Shown here in pieces: positions 37,881 to 47,654 of a stretch of 64,000 nucleotides of DNA. The DNA is from Rhizobium gallicum bv. gallicum R602sp. GTDB lineage: Bacteria; Pseudomonadota; Alphaproteobacteria; Rhizobiales; Rhizobiaceae. Numbering within the stretch: position 1 is the stretch's first letter; every line of letters starts with the position of its first letter. Location of the stretch: positions 372,001 to 436,000 of the forward strand of contig NZ_CP006879.1 in NCBI RefSeq assembly GCF_000816845.1, written 5' to 3'. Position numbers and translations under genes: made by a program. The notes beneath the pieces are model-generated. The model was not told where the DNA came from. It made no database searches and was given only the letters and a program-made list of their open reading frames with translations.

Positions 37881-38809
37881 GGAATGGTCCTCCGGCGGGG
37901 ATTAATTGTATCATCGAGCGCATTGCCCAAGAGGACGAATCCAAGTGAAACAATGAGCACGCACACACCCGGTGCGCCGAGATACCACCAGGCTCCAGCA
38001 CTGGCAGCGCCGGCGCGTTGCGCCAAGGAAAGCAGAGTGCCCCAGGAAGGCTGTAGCGGATCGCCGAGCCCGATAAATGAAAGAGAGGTCTCGATAGAGA
38101 TCGCATTGGCAACAACGAGTGCGCCGTTAGCAGCGATCTGCGGCAAGAGGTTGGGCAGGATGTGCCGCACCATAATGCTGAAATCACTGCTACCCACCAC
38201 TCGTGCCCGATCGACGAAGGGACGTCCCCGAAGGGCCAGCGTCTGGCTGCGGATGATACGAGCGATAAAGGACCAACTGGTTAAACCGATCACCGCAATG
38301 ACCACGAATAGAGAGGTACGAAAGCCGAGGATTTCGCGACCGCGGCCCACGACCTCCACAAATACGGGTGCAATGACCAGAGCCAGAACGAAGGACGGAA
38401 CGACGAAAAAGAAGTCCGTCAGGCGCATCAGCCAAGCGTCGACCTTCCCGCCATAATAGCCCGACGCAATACCGACCGTAGTGCCGACGATGAGGCAAAT
38501 TGCAGTCGCTATCATAGCTATTGTAAGAGAAATCCGTGCGCCATGGACTACGAGATTAAGAACATCTCGTCCTATTTCGTCGGTTCCCAAAATATGCTGC
38601 CTGTCGGGCGATGCGAGAAAGTCGCCCGTCGCTGTGGCAGCCGTCTCCAGTGGACCAACAAGCGGTCCGGGCGACGCAGCCAAAACGAGGAAGAAGGTCA
38701 GTGTCGCTACGCCGACCCAAGCGCCGCCTCGCTCGAAGAGCCTGCCTATAAACTCCTTAATCGCGCGCAACCGCACATTCCGAGCGTTTGTTGTGACAGT
38801 TTGGGTCAT
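37877..38809 (-). CDS. Oligopeptide-type ABC transporter permease (OppC-like)
   Basis: 310 residues. One N-terminal membrane segment (VGVATLTFFLVLAASPG), the OppC_N block with HILGTDEIGRDVLNLVVHGA, then about five membrane segments and the EAA loop (SSDFSIMVRHILPNLLP). Inner-membrane half of the permease. Its start overlaps the OppB-like stop by 4 bases. Confidence 0.9.
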   Translation of the reverse strand: MTQTVTTNARNVRLRAIKEFIGRLFERGGAWVGVATLTFFLVLAASPGPLVGPLETAATATGDFLASPDRQHILGTDEIGRDVLNLVVHGARISLTIAMIATAICLIVGTTVGIASGYYGGKVDAWLMRLTDFFFVVPSFVLALVIAPVFVEVVGRGREILGFRTSLFVVIAVIGLTSWSFIARIIRSQTLALRGRPFVDRARVVGSSDFSIMVRHILPNLLPQIAANGALVVANAISIETSLSFIGLGDPLQPSWGTLLSLAQRAGAASAGAWWYLGAPGVCVLIVSLGFVLLGNALDDTINPRRRTIP

Positions 38810-39807
38810 TGTTTCACCCTGGGGTCGAGAATGCCGTAGGTTAAGTCCGCGACAAGGTTAGCAAGAACAATCGACGCACCGAGTAACAGAAAAACCCCCT
38901 GAAGGACCGGATAATCCCGTGCGTTCAGGGCCTCGACTGTGAGGCTACCAACTCCCGGCCAAGCGAATACGGTTTCAACGGTGATTGCGCCCGCCACCAC
39001 ATAGCCAAGATTGAGCGTCACCAAGGTTGCAACGGGCAGCATCGCATTGCGGAAAGCATGACGCATCAGCATCTGGCCGCTGGTGAGTCCCTTTGCGCGG
39101 GCTGTCACCATGTAGTCCTCGGCTACCACGTCACTCATAGCAGCGCGCGCCACGAGGACGTATTGACCTAAAAGTCCTAGGGCAACTGTGGAGACTGGTA
39201 GGATGAGATGCCGAGCGTAATCGAATAACCACTCGAGGGACCCGATGGTTACACCAGGCGAATATACACCGTAGCCCGGGAGCCAACCTAATGCCGTGCT
39301 GAAGATCACCACCAAGAGCATGCCGAGCCAAAAGGCAGGTGTCGAGTACAGTGCCAGGGATGCGGCAGTGGCGACGTTGTCGACAGCACCTCCCCGGCGC
39401 CAGCCTGCGTAGATGCCAAGCATGACACCGCAAATGATCGCAATTATCTGAGCCACACCCACCAAAGCAATGGTAGCAGGCAGCCGCTCCAAGAGGAGGT
39501 CGCCCACGCGCCTTCCCCTGAATTTGAAGCTATAGCCCAGGTCGCCCTGGACCGTTGCCGATATATAATTCAACAATTGATCAGGGATAAGCGGGCGGTC
39601 AAGGCCCCAGCGCTGGCGCTGAGCCTCAATCTGTTCTGTGGTCGTGCCACTGCGAGCCCCGCCGAGCAAAAGCCCGGCCGGATCTCCGGGGATGACTCTG
39701 AACAAGATAAAGTTCAGACTCGCCACCATCAAAAGAGTCACAACAGCTCTGAGGATGATATGTCCAACGCGGTGGCTTGCTCGGCTTCCATGTCTAGCAG
39801 CCGTCAT
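38806..39807 (-). CDS. Oligopeptide-type ABC transporter permease (OppB-like)
   Basis: 333 residues, six membrane segments. FILFRVIPGDPAGLLLGG is the usual OppB N-terminal block, and the EAA loop reads ARAKGLTSGQMLMRHAFRNA. Ends DLTYGILDPRVKQ. It forms the channel with the OppC-like subunit. The start lies 1-2 bases beyond the end of the binding-protein gene, so the operon is tight. Confidence 0.9.
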   Translation of the reverse strand: MTAARHGSRASHRVGHIILRAVVTLLMVASLNFILFRVIPGDPAGLLLGGARSGTTTEQIEAQRQRWGLDRPLIPDQLLNYISATVQGDLGYSFKFRGRRVGDLLLERLPATIALVGVAQIIAIICGVMLGIYAGWRRGGAVDNVATAASLALYSTPAFWLGMLLVVIFSTALGWLPGYGVYSPGVTIGSLEWLFDYARHLILPVSTVALGLLGQYVLVARAAMSDVVAEDYMVTARAKGLTSGQMLMRHAFRNAMLPVATLVTLNLGYVVAGAITVETVFAWPGVGSLTVEALNARDYPVLQGVFLLLGASIVLANLVADLTYGILDPRVKQ

Positions 39808-39808
39808 T

Positions 39809-41479
39809 TTAGATCGTGCTCAAGCGATCAAACGGGAAGTAGCTCCACATCGACATGATGTCTTGCTTCCCCCAGCCCCTGAAGCAATCCTTGCGGCGCG
39901 CGTCAAGCGCGAATGGATAACACAGTATAATATAGGGAGCTTCGGCATAAATAAGCCTGGCCGCTTCATCTACGAGAGCCTGACTCTTCTTGAGAGCAAC
40001 CGTAACATCAATCTCTGACAAGAGTTTGTCAAATTTCTCGCTTGTCCAGTATGATCTATTTTGGCTACCGATAAGCTTACTGCTGCCCAAGCTCAGAAAA
40101 TCGTGAGGGGAAGGGGACAGCCAGCTTTGCGTAACGAGTAGATCCCATCCTCCACCACCCTTCGCCGGATCGGCGTAGCGGGCGCCAAGGGCACCGTCGT
40201 CGAGTTGAGTTACAGACACAGGAATGCCCACTTGCCCCAGCCAGTCAGCGATAAATTGCACGACCGCAATTGGCATCTCAACCGTTCCCGAGCTGGGCCC
40301 AGTAATTAGCTCGAGCTGGAAGCTTTTTCCCTCCTTATCCTCTCGAATGCCGTCGCCGTTTGTGTCTCGATATCCTGCCGCATCGAGCCGGCGGCTCGCC
40401 TCGGCCAGGTCAAAATGGCGCCTGATATCCGCCAGATCCGAATAGTAGTTGGCGGCAATCGGCATTGTCAGCCCCACGCCAAGGTCGGCATTTCCCCGCA
40501 TTCCTCGATCAACGATGGTTTTTTGATCGATAGCGTAACCAATTGCGTCGCGGAACGCCGGATCCTGCAAGGCCTTCGTGCTTCCCGCTCCTTTGCCAGA
40601 GAGGGTATTGAAAGCCAAATAGTTCCGCTGCTCAATGCGCTGTTTACCGACTACAATCTCCGGATTCTTCGCAAGGTCCGCCCACTGGGCGGCCGTCAGC
40701 ATGAAGCCATAGTCGAGGTCACCACTCTTAAGGCCCTGTGCGATAGGATCGGCAGTATTGAAGAACCGGAAAATCAAGCCTTCCGTGCCTGGCCGTCCCG
40801 TGCGGTAGTATTCATTGGGGGTCATGCGCGCGAACTGGCCCTGTTGAAACTCCGCGATAATCATAGGTCCCGTGCCCACCAAAGGTGCACTGTTTCGGAA
40901 GGTGCTGCGCGCATCGGCGTAACTGATATCCTTCCAAATGTGCTCGGGAACGATCATTGTCCAATTGTCAATTGGCCAGCGGGTCGGCACCTTCGTCACG
41001 ATTTGCAGGGTCTCGTCGTCTAGAGCCGTGATTGACTCAACAAGTTCTAGGCCCTCAGTGTTGTTCCACCCGACATTCAGTTCGTCGGGTTTGCCGATAG
41101 ACCCGCGCAGATAATCATAGGTGAAAGCAGCGTCTTGAGCGGTGGCAGGCTGCCCGTCCGACCACTTCATGCCCGGCCAAATTTTGAAGGTCCACGTAAC
41201 ATTGTCCTTGGCAACGGACCACTCTTTGGCAAATCCTTTCCGGTCGGAATGGCGCTGAGCATCTACACCCACCAGAAAATCATAGGTGAAGATCGTTGGC
41301 CAATACGAACTCCATGTGGCAAATGGGTTCATCGTATCAGGGCTGACAATTCCAGCGATACGCACAACATGGTCCCCGCAGGGCGAAGCAAAAGCCCTGG
41401 AATTTATCGCCCACGCCGACCCCGATGCCACGAGCATGGTTTTGACCATCGAGCGGCGACTAAGTGACCACTTATTCAT
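39809..41479 (-). CDS. Extracellular solute-binding protein (SBP family 5)
   Basis: 556 residues from ATG 41479, preceded by GAGGAGGAAGG; the frame open to 41812 is intergenic read-through. A twin-arginine signal (SLSRRSMVKTMLVASGSAWA) suggests Tat export. The SBP_bac_5 body follows: LVGVDAQRHSDRKGFAKEWS, WTFKIWPGMKWSDGQPATAQ, VPTRWPIDNWTMIVPEHIW, and DPAFRDAIGYAIDQKTIVDR. It binds the peptide-like substrate in the periplasm. A 352-base gap separates it from the hydrolase gene upstream, so it may have its own promoter. Confidence 0.9.
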   Translation of the reverse strand: MNKWSLSRRSMVKTMLVASGSAWAINSRAFASPCGDHVVRIAGIVSPDTMNPFATWSSYWPTIFTYDFLVGVDAQRHSDRKGFAKEWSVAKDNVTWTFKIWPGMKWSDGQPATAQDAAFTYDYLRGSIGKPDELNVGWNNTEGLELVESITALDDETLQIVTKVPTRWPIDNWTMIVPEHIWKDISYADARSTFRNSAPLVGTGPMIIAEFQQGQFARMTPNEYYRTGRPGTEGLIFRFFNTADPIAQGLKSGDLDYGFMLTAAQWADLAKNPEIVVGKQRIEQRNYLAFNTLSGKGAGSTKALQDPAFRDAIGYAIDQKTIVDRGMRGNADLGVGLTMPIAANYYSDLADIRRHFDLAEASRRLDAAGYRDTNGDGIREDKEGKSFQLELITGPSSGTVEMPIAVVQFIADWLGQVGIPVSVTQLDDGALGARYADPAKGGGGWDLLVTQSWLSPSPHDFLSLGSSKLIGSQNRSYWTSEKFDKLLSEIDVTVALKKSQALVDEAARLIYAEAPYIILCYPFALDARRKDCFRGWGKQDIMSMWSYFPFDRLSTI

Positions 41480-41831
41480 CCTTCCTCCTCCCTCATTGCT
41501 GGCTTTTGGCCAGTCTGCTTGCCTATTGAAGGGTGGATTTATCAGCCAGCAGTTACCCACCAAAATCGCGGGGCCCATGAAACAGCGGCACCAAAATTCC
41601 TCTCCAATTGACGCAAACTTTTCGCCTCGATCGTGCTGGCCACTCCCAACTTTCCAATAGCCAAGGGAATGGCAACTCCCAATTTGGCCTGGGTCGACTG
41701 AGTATTCCAATGATACCGCACAGTGGTTCGGAAACGAAACCATACTCCTATGGAGTAATGATGTGGAGGCGTCCACCACTCCAGACTTGCTTGAACCGAA
41801 TGGGAGCCGCATTGCAAGGGAGAGACGGGTA
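41480..41831. other. Gap between hydrolase and binding-protein genes
   Basis: 352 bases with no gene I can support, although one minus frame stays open through it. It may hold a second promoter of the uptake operon. I see a small hairpin (41499-41513) but no clear -35/-10 pair. Confidence 0.4.
41499..41513 (-). promoter_or_regulatory. Small hairpin before the binding-protein gene
   Basis: CTGGC-TTTTG-GCCAG is a perfect 5-bp stem just upstream of the strong ribosome binding site of the solute-binding protein gene. It is too short for a terminator and lacks a T-run; it could stabilise the mRNA or tune translation of the abundant binding protein. Confidence 0.3.
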
Positions 41832-43598
41832 CTATCTGATCGGCAGCCCCCCGGGAACGAATCCCGTGCTTGTCCGCCAAGGCTGAGCGCGCAATGTACC
41901 GAAGTCGGGAGTAGGCGCGCGGGCTACCGCCCCCGGAAGAACGGGAAGAAGAATCCTCGAGGGGTATTTCTCCGAGTGATAGACCCTGTTGATAGACGGC
42001 GCGCCCACAGGAATGCTGCCGAGATTGCGAAGCGGCATCGGATTGGGTGCCCCAACCGTCAGCTCGAGGCTGTGCCCTTGCCGGACAACATGAGCAATTG
42101 GCGCAAGCAACGACATTCGTATCTCATAAATGTTACCCGAAACGAGCTTTTCGAATTTGCGGCATGAGTGAACCACTTCGTCGGCATATGTCCTCATCTC
42201 ATCTACCGACCGGAGCGAAGCACGCAACAGGCCCGTTTGCAGGAAAAGAACGTTGCCGTTCACGTCGACATCTTTCAACGTCACTTGCAGGTCGGCATCA
42301 TCTCCATTGTCTATACTCAGATACAGCGTTATTTCCGGATTCCCCAACAGCGTCATATCCGAAATGGCTGTGGCGGTGCGGTAGTTCAACACACCTTCCT
42401 TGTACGGCTGGATCGCGAACTGCTGATTGTTTCCGTGGAGTTCTGTTCCCGTCGGATAGAGATACGCGCGCGAGCCCTCGTTCGGGTAATCCCTGGGTGG
42501 TTGAGGCGAAACCATGGCATCTGGTGTGAGATAGTAGGTACGACGCTCAACCGCTGGCTCCGGCCAAGTCTTATGTCTCGTAACCCAACCAGCAACCGAA
42601 TTCTTTGGATCTCCATCCGGCTCAGAGACCTCCCAATAAACTGTCACTGGCGGTTCCTGTTCTATTCCGTTCTGAACCCCCTTTACCCAACGATCCAGAA
42701 ATTTCAACCTCTCGTCAACGACGAGACAGTAGGCTTCTTCTGCCCCAGGCTGCCCGATCAAGTGATCACCGTTCATCAGCACAAGTTTCTTATGGTCTAC
42801 GTTCGGCAACAGCTGAGTAAATACTCGAGCACTTTCTCTGGCCGCACCGCCGTAAGTGTCTTGCCACGCTGCGATAAGCATGGTGGGGATAGCGACCTTA
42901 CCGGCGACCTTATCGCGCGCCAAATAAGCGGAATCCCACCAATCATCTTTCAAGGGGTGCTTTCGCACCTCGTCGAAAAATGAATGCTTGACAATCTGCC
43001 TGTCGCTCCCACGAATTGCCGCGCATTGAGTATCACCCGCTCTGATCCGGTCCTCCGCTCCGTTAGCTTGAGTGACGAATTCGGCGCCAAGCGCCCATCC
43101 GGCTGCTGTCTGGAGTTGCAGCATACCACCTACGCAGAAGCAATCTTCGTACCCATCTTCGACGCCGCTCGCGACTATAGCCTTCAAGTGCGGAGGCCGC
43201 TCTGCCGCGACCCAGAACTGAAGCGTTCCGGACGATGAATTGCCGATCATGCCGACGTTTCCGTCACTCCAGGACTGCTCGGCTATCCATTCGACCACTT
43301 CGGCGCCATAACGTCCGACTTTGTGATCAAACCCATCTACCCAACAATCGACAACACCTTCCGAGCAACCCGTTGCGGGAAAGTTTGCACCGACGAAAGC
43401 ATAACCAGCTTCGAGGAATGGTTTAGCGAGACTGAAAGGTGACGCACTTGCCGCGTACGGATCGTATAGAAAGACGGTTGGATAACGGCCAGATTTCGGG
43501 CGCCACGATGTGTAAGCAATTCGTATTCCGTCCTTCATCGGCACGTAGCCGATATCGCGTGCTAGACCTTCAGTAAGATCGTCGTTAACCTGCTTCAT
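41832..43598 (-). CDS. CocE/NonD-family serine hydrolase (X-Pro peptidase S15 type)
   Basis: 588 residues. N-terminal alpha/beta-hydrolase with G119-N-S121-S-S-G124 as the nucleophile elbow, D247 in AAWQDTYGG and H279 in NGDHL as the likely triad. A C-terminal jelly-roll domain (about 370-560) is typical of PepX_C/CocE (EITLYLSIDNGDDADLQVTL). No signal peptide, so cytoplasmic. The family cleaves X-Pro peptides or acyl/ester bonds. Being upstream of a peptide-type importer on the same strand, it probably processes the imported compound. Likely y4tL/M-type relative (memory). Confidence 0.85.
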   Translation of the reverse strand: MKQVNDDLTEGLARDIGYVPMKDGIRIAYTSWRPKSGRYPTVFLYDPYAASASPFSLAKPFLEAGYAFVGANFPATGCSEGVVDCWVDGFDHKVGRYGAEVVEWIAEQSWSDGNVGMIGNSSSGTLQFWVAAERPPHLKAIVASGVEDGYEDCFCVGGMLQLQTAAGWALGAEFVTQANGAEDRIRAGDTQCAAIRGSDRQIVKHSFFDEVRKHPLKDDWWDSAYLARDKVAGKVAIPTMLIAAWQDTYGGAARESARVFTQLLPNVDHKKLVLMNGDHLIGQPGAEEAYCLVVDERLKFLDRWVKGVQNGIEQEPPVTVYWEVSEPDGDPKNSVAGWVTRHKTWPEPAVERRTYYLTPDAMVSPQPPRDYPNEGSRAYLYPTGTELHGNNQQFAIQPYKEGVLNYRTATAISDMTLLGNPEITLYLSIDNGDDADLQVTLKDVDVNGNVLFLQTGLLRASLRSVDEMRTYADEVVHSCRKFEKLVSGNIYEIRMSLLAPIAHVVRQGHSLELTVGAPNPMPLRNLGSIPVGAPSINRVYHSEKYPSRILLPVLPGAVARAPTPDFGTLRAQPWRTSTGFVPGGLPIR

Positions 43599-43892
43599 TT
43601 TTGACCGTCCACGTTGACATATTTACGCATTTTCCATTGCACCGTGTGTTGAACCCTTTTCCAGTTCAGAGTGCGAGCTGTGTTCGTATCGGCGGCAAAG
43701 TTCATATCGGGCGGGCCCTGCGATGCCGTCTTTGATCTCGGGAGGTCATTCATTTACAGCGTGCGGCAGGGAGATTTGCAGCGAAATGCATCTGTATTTG
43801 AAACGTGGAACGCCGGAATGAATGCAGATTGAATTGTTACTGACAAACGGAGCCGTCGCGATCGGGCCCGACGGGTGATGTAGGTCCTGCCG
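43599..43892. other. Upstream region of the hydrolase/uptake operon
   Basis: About 290 bases with no gene. It must hold the operon's promoter on the minus strand, but I find no clear consensus, nod box or inverted repeat that I would defend. Confidence 0.35.
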
Positions 43893-43920
43893 GTGCAACC
43901 GGTACTGGCATCAAGGAAGT

Positions 43921-44600
43921 CAAATTTTACGGTCGAATACTTTTCCGGCGTGATGATGATCTTGGATCTACATCGCCAAGGGCTGTCGGTGTCAGCGGTC
44001 GCCAGGCAGGCTGGTATCGATCGCAAGACGGTGCGCAAGTACATAGAGCGCGGGCTGGAGGCTCCGGTGTATGGACCGCGAGCGACGGTGATCGATCCGT
44101 TTGCGGCCTATCTTCGCGAACGCGTGCAGACCTATCCGGCCCTGACAGCGCGGGTTCGCATCCTGCTCTCCCGAGGAGCTGACCCTGCGCGAGAAGTCGC
44201 ATTAAGACCGCGCTGCGGATGGGGCGGCTTGCGACGATTAAGACGCTGGCTGGCTTCGACTTCTAGTTCCAGCCATCGCTCGACAAGGATCGGATCTTCA
44301 CCCTCTTCCAACTCGTCAACGCCCGCTACGAACGTGGCGCAATGATCCTCAACTAAAATCGCGGCTTTCTCGAATGGGGCGATGTCTTCGACGATAGATC
44401 AGCTTCGTATCGAGAGCGAAGTTCCGTCGTTCGTTCTGAGGCAAATCCGGCAGGTTGCACAGCAGATGGACGGCGCCATGATCTCGTCGGGCTGAAGATG
44501 CCCCGTGCCCTCGAGGCTCTCGATCATGTTGTTCGTCGCCTGGAGCATGGCGAACTCTCGGCATTGGAAGCGATCGACGCGCAAGAAAACCGGTTAGTAT
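43921..44600 (+). pseudogene. istA/istB: IS21 remnants, rearranged istA and istB pieces
   Basis: 43948-44200: IstA N-terminus (MILDLHRQGLSVSAVARQAG, IDRKTVRKYIERGLEAPVYG, YLRERVQTYPALTAR). 44205-44385: IstB pieces LRMGRLATIKTLAGFDF, FQPSLDKDRIFTLFQLV and RYERGAMILN, then GFLEWGDVFDD. The P-loop is missing between them (internal deletion). 44498-44585: the IstB beginning (MPRALEALDHVVRRLEHGEL, SALEAIDA) placed after its own middle, so the order is scrambled. Confidence 0.65.
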
Positions 44601-44864
44601 TTGCCCGACAACGGCAGGGTCGAAGCTCGATTGCCGGTAATTTTGAAAGCTCCGGCGTCCCATCTCCGCCAGAGCCGTCTTCGCGCTGCCTGCGGAATTA
44701 GCACACTCGGCCAATTTAGCCTGAAGGGCTCTTCGGCCGGCACCGTTTCTGCCGGTGTCAAGCGACAAGGTTTGGTAGCTTTTAGCAGAAGTTGAAACCA
44801 TGTACTGAATACTCCAAATAGAACCTTGGAGTTTGCGGGGCCACTCGCGCAGGGACTATGCCCG

Positions 44865-45161
44865 ACGCGCGAGCCGCTATGCAAGCGACCTGACGGATCG
44901 GGAATGGGGCTTGATGGAGCATTACCTGCCTGCGTCGTGAACGGCGGAAAATCCTTCCGCCATGGCAACCCATCGACGCGATGTAAAGTAGCGCGTTCAC
45001 GACATCGCGCAAATCCGTCCTGCGCGGCCTGCCCAACCGTCGAGGCGGCAGACTGGCCAAGGATTGGGAGAAAACGATCGCATCCGCTGAGGCATGGATC
45101 ACTATCGCCCATATCCGCATGCTCACACGGCGGCTCGCAAGATACGGATATCGCTGAGGTC
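44865..45161 (+). pseudogene. IS5-type transposase fragments in both orientations
   Basis: Plus strand 44868-44935 reads SRYASDLTDREWGLMEHYLP (N-terminus of an IS5/IS427-type transposase). Plus strand 45040-45161 reads LAKDWEKTIASAEAWITIAH and IRMLTRRLARYGYR (its C-terminus, stop at 45159). Between and overlapping them the minus strand 44945-45065 reads PRRLGRPRRTDLRDVVNALL, YIASMGC and KDFPPFTTQAG. So an IS5 element was broken up with part inverted. Confidence 0.6.
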
Positions 45162-45388
45162 TTTCGGAGTCAGGCTCTTAGGTCAGGAACACGTCCGCGA
45201 TTTGATTTCTGGTGTGCAACTTTGTTCCAATCCGTCGCTGAGGACAGCATCTCCCAAGCTATGCTTCGTCCCCGTGGTATGACGATATCGACTTATTGGT
45301 GTATGTGCTCGCAAATTCTAGACCGTTCGCAAGAAGGAGCCATCTAATAACTCACTGAAACTTCTGAACCAAACTCCGAAGGTGCAGC

Positions 45389-46423
45389 ATGGAAGAAAAA
45401 CTGAACGTCGTACCCTTTGTCAGCGTCGAGAGCATGAAGAAGCTGGTGCATCGAATAGGCGTCAACCCATTCCTGAACGAACTTGCCGCCGAAATCGAGA
45501 AAGACTTCCTGCGTTGGGAACAATTCGACAAGGTTGCCCGCATTTCCGCCCATAGTGAAGAAGGTGTAATCGAACTGATGCCAACGACTGATGGGGAGGT
45601 CTACGGCTTCAAATATGTCAGCGGTCATCCAAAGAACACTCGATCCGGCTGCCAGACGGTCACTGCCTTCGGGCTGCTTTCCGACATGCGCACGGGTTAT
45701 CCGCTTATGCTCTCGGAAATGACGATCCTAACTGCCCTCAGGACGGCCGCCATGTCGGCGCTAACTGCCAAATATCTGGCGCCAAAGGGCGCGGACACCA
45801 TGGCAGTCATCGGCAACGGCGCGCAATCCGAGTTCCAGGCGCTGGCTTTCAAGGAGATCGTAGGCGTGACGAAGGTCCGCCTCTTCGACATCCAGTGTTC
45901 GGCAAGCATGAAATGCGCGCGCAATCTTCGCGGCACCGGCATCGAGGCGACGATCTGCAACTCCGCCGAAGAGGCCGTCCTCGGTTCACAGATCATCACG
46001 ACGGTGACGGCGGACAAGCAGTATGCCACGATTCTGACCGACAATATGATCGGCCCAGGCGTCCATATCAACGCGGTCGGCGGTGATAGCCCGGGCAAGA
46101 CCGAACTGCACAAGAACATCCTGCTGCGTTCCTCGATCTTCGTCGAGTTTCCCCCGCAGACTCGCATCGAAGGGGAAATTCAGCAGCTTGATGCCGACCA
46201 CCCGGTGACCGACCTGTACTCCGTGATGGCAGGCAAGCGCGCCGGCCGCACGAGCAAACAGGAAATCACCCTCTTCGATTCGGTCGGCTTTGCCGTTGAG
46301 GATTTCTCGTCGCTGCGCTACGTGCGCTCCAAGCTTGCGGAGACTGGATTTTACGAGGAACTTGATCTTCTTGCAGATCCCGACGAACCGCGCGACCTCT
46401 TCGGCATGCTGATGGGCGCCTGA
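45389..46423 (+). CDS. ocd: Ornithine cyclodeaminase
   Basis: 344 residues. OCD/mu-crystallin fold: substrate side MPTTDGEVYGFKYVSGHPKN (K75 is the catalytic-base position) and LTALRTAAMSA, Rossmann loop IGNGAQSEFQ at 141-150, then FVEFPPQTRIEGEIQQLDAD and LFDSVGFAVEDFSALRYV-like sequence (here FSSLRYV), strongly characteristic of Ocd. It converts L-ornithine to L-proline and ammonia using bound NAD. The ATG at 45389 follows GAAGGTG. It lies upstream of, and divergent from, the hydrolase/uptake operon but is separated by IS debris. Matches y4tK from memory. Confidence 0.9.
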   Translation: MEEKLNVVPFVSVESMKKLVHRIGVNPFLNELAAEIEKDFLRWEQFDKVARISAHSEEGVIELMPTTDGEVYGFKYVSGHPKNTRSGCQTVTAFGLLSDMRTGYPLMLSEMTILTALRTAAMSALTAKYLAPKGADTMAVIGNGAQSEFQALAFKEIVGVTKVRLFDIQCSASMKCARNLRGTGIEATICNSAEEAVLGSQIITTVTADKQYATILTDNMIGPGVHINAVGGDSPGKTELHKNILLRSSIFVEFPPQTRIEGEIQQLDADHPVTDLYSVMAGKRAGRTSKQEITLFDSVGFAVEDFSSLRYVRSKLAETGFYEELDLLADPDEPRDLFGMLMGA

Positions 46424-46504
46424 CCGCCTGAGTACGGCCCGTCTAGCACGGCGGGTCATTCGCACAGGATTTTGCGCGAGTTGTAAACCCAGCGCTCAAT
46501 TTTA

Positions 46505-46830
46505 AAGCGTTTCCCTTTCATGTTGGATCGTATCCGCATAAATTGAAGTAGTTTTCTGCATTCGTTGGCTCGAAGAGATCGACAAGCTTGCCAATCACGT
46601 CGCACAGACCAGACACGGTCCGCTCGGCCGCCTCAGATGTGCCTTGAGCTTGGAGAAGGCCTTTTCGATGGGGTTGAAGTCGGGCTAGAGGGCGGCAGGA
46701 AGACCATCGTTGCGCCCGCCGCTTCGACCAACGCTCTTGCTGCTGGGCGTTTGTGGCTGGAGGACTGTCGAGGATCACTACGTCGCCGGGCTTCAATGTC
46801 TGACCAGGACCTGAGCGACATAGGCCTCGA
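46505..46830 (-). pseudogene. IS630-type transposase C-terminal remnant
   Basis: Minus-strand pieces in several frames: [20 protein letters not shown] ([16 protein letters not shown]), [15 protein letters not shown] and [13 protein letters not shown] in place of [13 protein letters not shown], then [20 protein letters not shown], and [11 protein letters not shown] at the end. This is the DDE C-terminal half of an IS630 transposase. The N-terminal part is absent: IS66 tnpA sequence begins beyond 46840. Confidence 0.65.
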
Positions 46831-46839
46831 CCAAGCGAG

Positions 46840-47065
46840 TTTCTCCATCGAGACTACGTTGGAGGTTCTCACAACCGCCAAGGCTGTGGGTGAGCGGCAT
46901 CGGCAATGGCCGGAGGAGGTCAATGCGCGGATCGTGTCGGAGAGTTTGCGACCTGGTGTAACGGTGAACGAGGTGGCGGAGCGTTATGGGCTGAAGCCGA
47001 ACCACCTGTCGTCATGGCGCACGATGGCGCGGCAGGGCAAGCTGGTTTTGCCTGCGCCCTGCCGA
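46840..47065 (+). pseudogene. tnpA: IS66 tnpA fragment
   Basis: [40 protein letters not shown] and [20 protein letters not shown] form the HTH part of an ISRm14-like IS66 OrfA. After KLVLPAP the usual C-terminus (glutamate/proline linker and end) is replaced by the reverse of a hypothetical gene. Confidence 0.7.
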
Positions 47066-47400
47066 GGTCAGAAAACTATCTCAATTTCGCAAGCCGCCTT
47101 GGATGGGGCGACAATGGAAACCTTGATGGTTGCATCCGCGAACCACGCCTGCGGCATCGCATTTGCCTTCATCATTCGAAGAACTGCGCCCCGATAATAC
47201 TCTGCTGAGACGGCGATGCCGCGATTGTCAGGAACGCCAGTCGCATCCCCAAGCTTGAGCTGAAGTTGACGTTCGCCGAGACGTTCGAGGTACGCGACGT
47301 ACTGGCCCAAAGCCCAATACCCATCGAGATCATTGTACCGGCTGACAAATGTTCCGAGGATGTCGTGACAAATCCCTTTGAATTGCTTTCTCCTGGACAT
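47066..47400 (-). pseudogene. Hypothetical protein, C-terminally truncated by IS66 sequence
   Basis: From ATG 47400: MSRRKQFKGICHDILGTFVS, YNDLDGYWALGQYVAYLERL, LQLKLGDATGVPDNRGIAVS and [21 protein letters not shown] compact, ordered protein of at least 110 residues. The reading continues without a natural end into IS66 tnpA sequence at 47065, so the true C-terminus is missing. No family recognised. Confidence 0.5.
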
Positions 47401-47654
47401 CTGGAATTCTGACTCGCTCGCCACCTTATACGAGGATATCGGAGCACTTCGCGATAGCAACGACCTTGGTTCCATTTTGTCTCTACAAGATTGCCTGATG
47501 CTAAGCGACAGGTGACCTGCCACGGGTAATTTCCCCCAGATTGGATTAGACCGTATGTTCGCGGGGTGAGCGTGGCCCGCCCCCGCGGTAAGCTGAATTC
47601 GGGGGTTGCTCTGGATTGGCCGGAGCCGAGCCCCAAGCTTAGCGAGGGCGAACC

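Noticed and set aside
39809..41812. Longer N-terminus of the solute-binding protein
   Set aside because: The Tat signal peptide begins at 41479 behind a strong ribosome site; upstream residues look like translated intergenic DNA.
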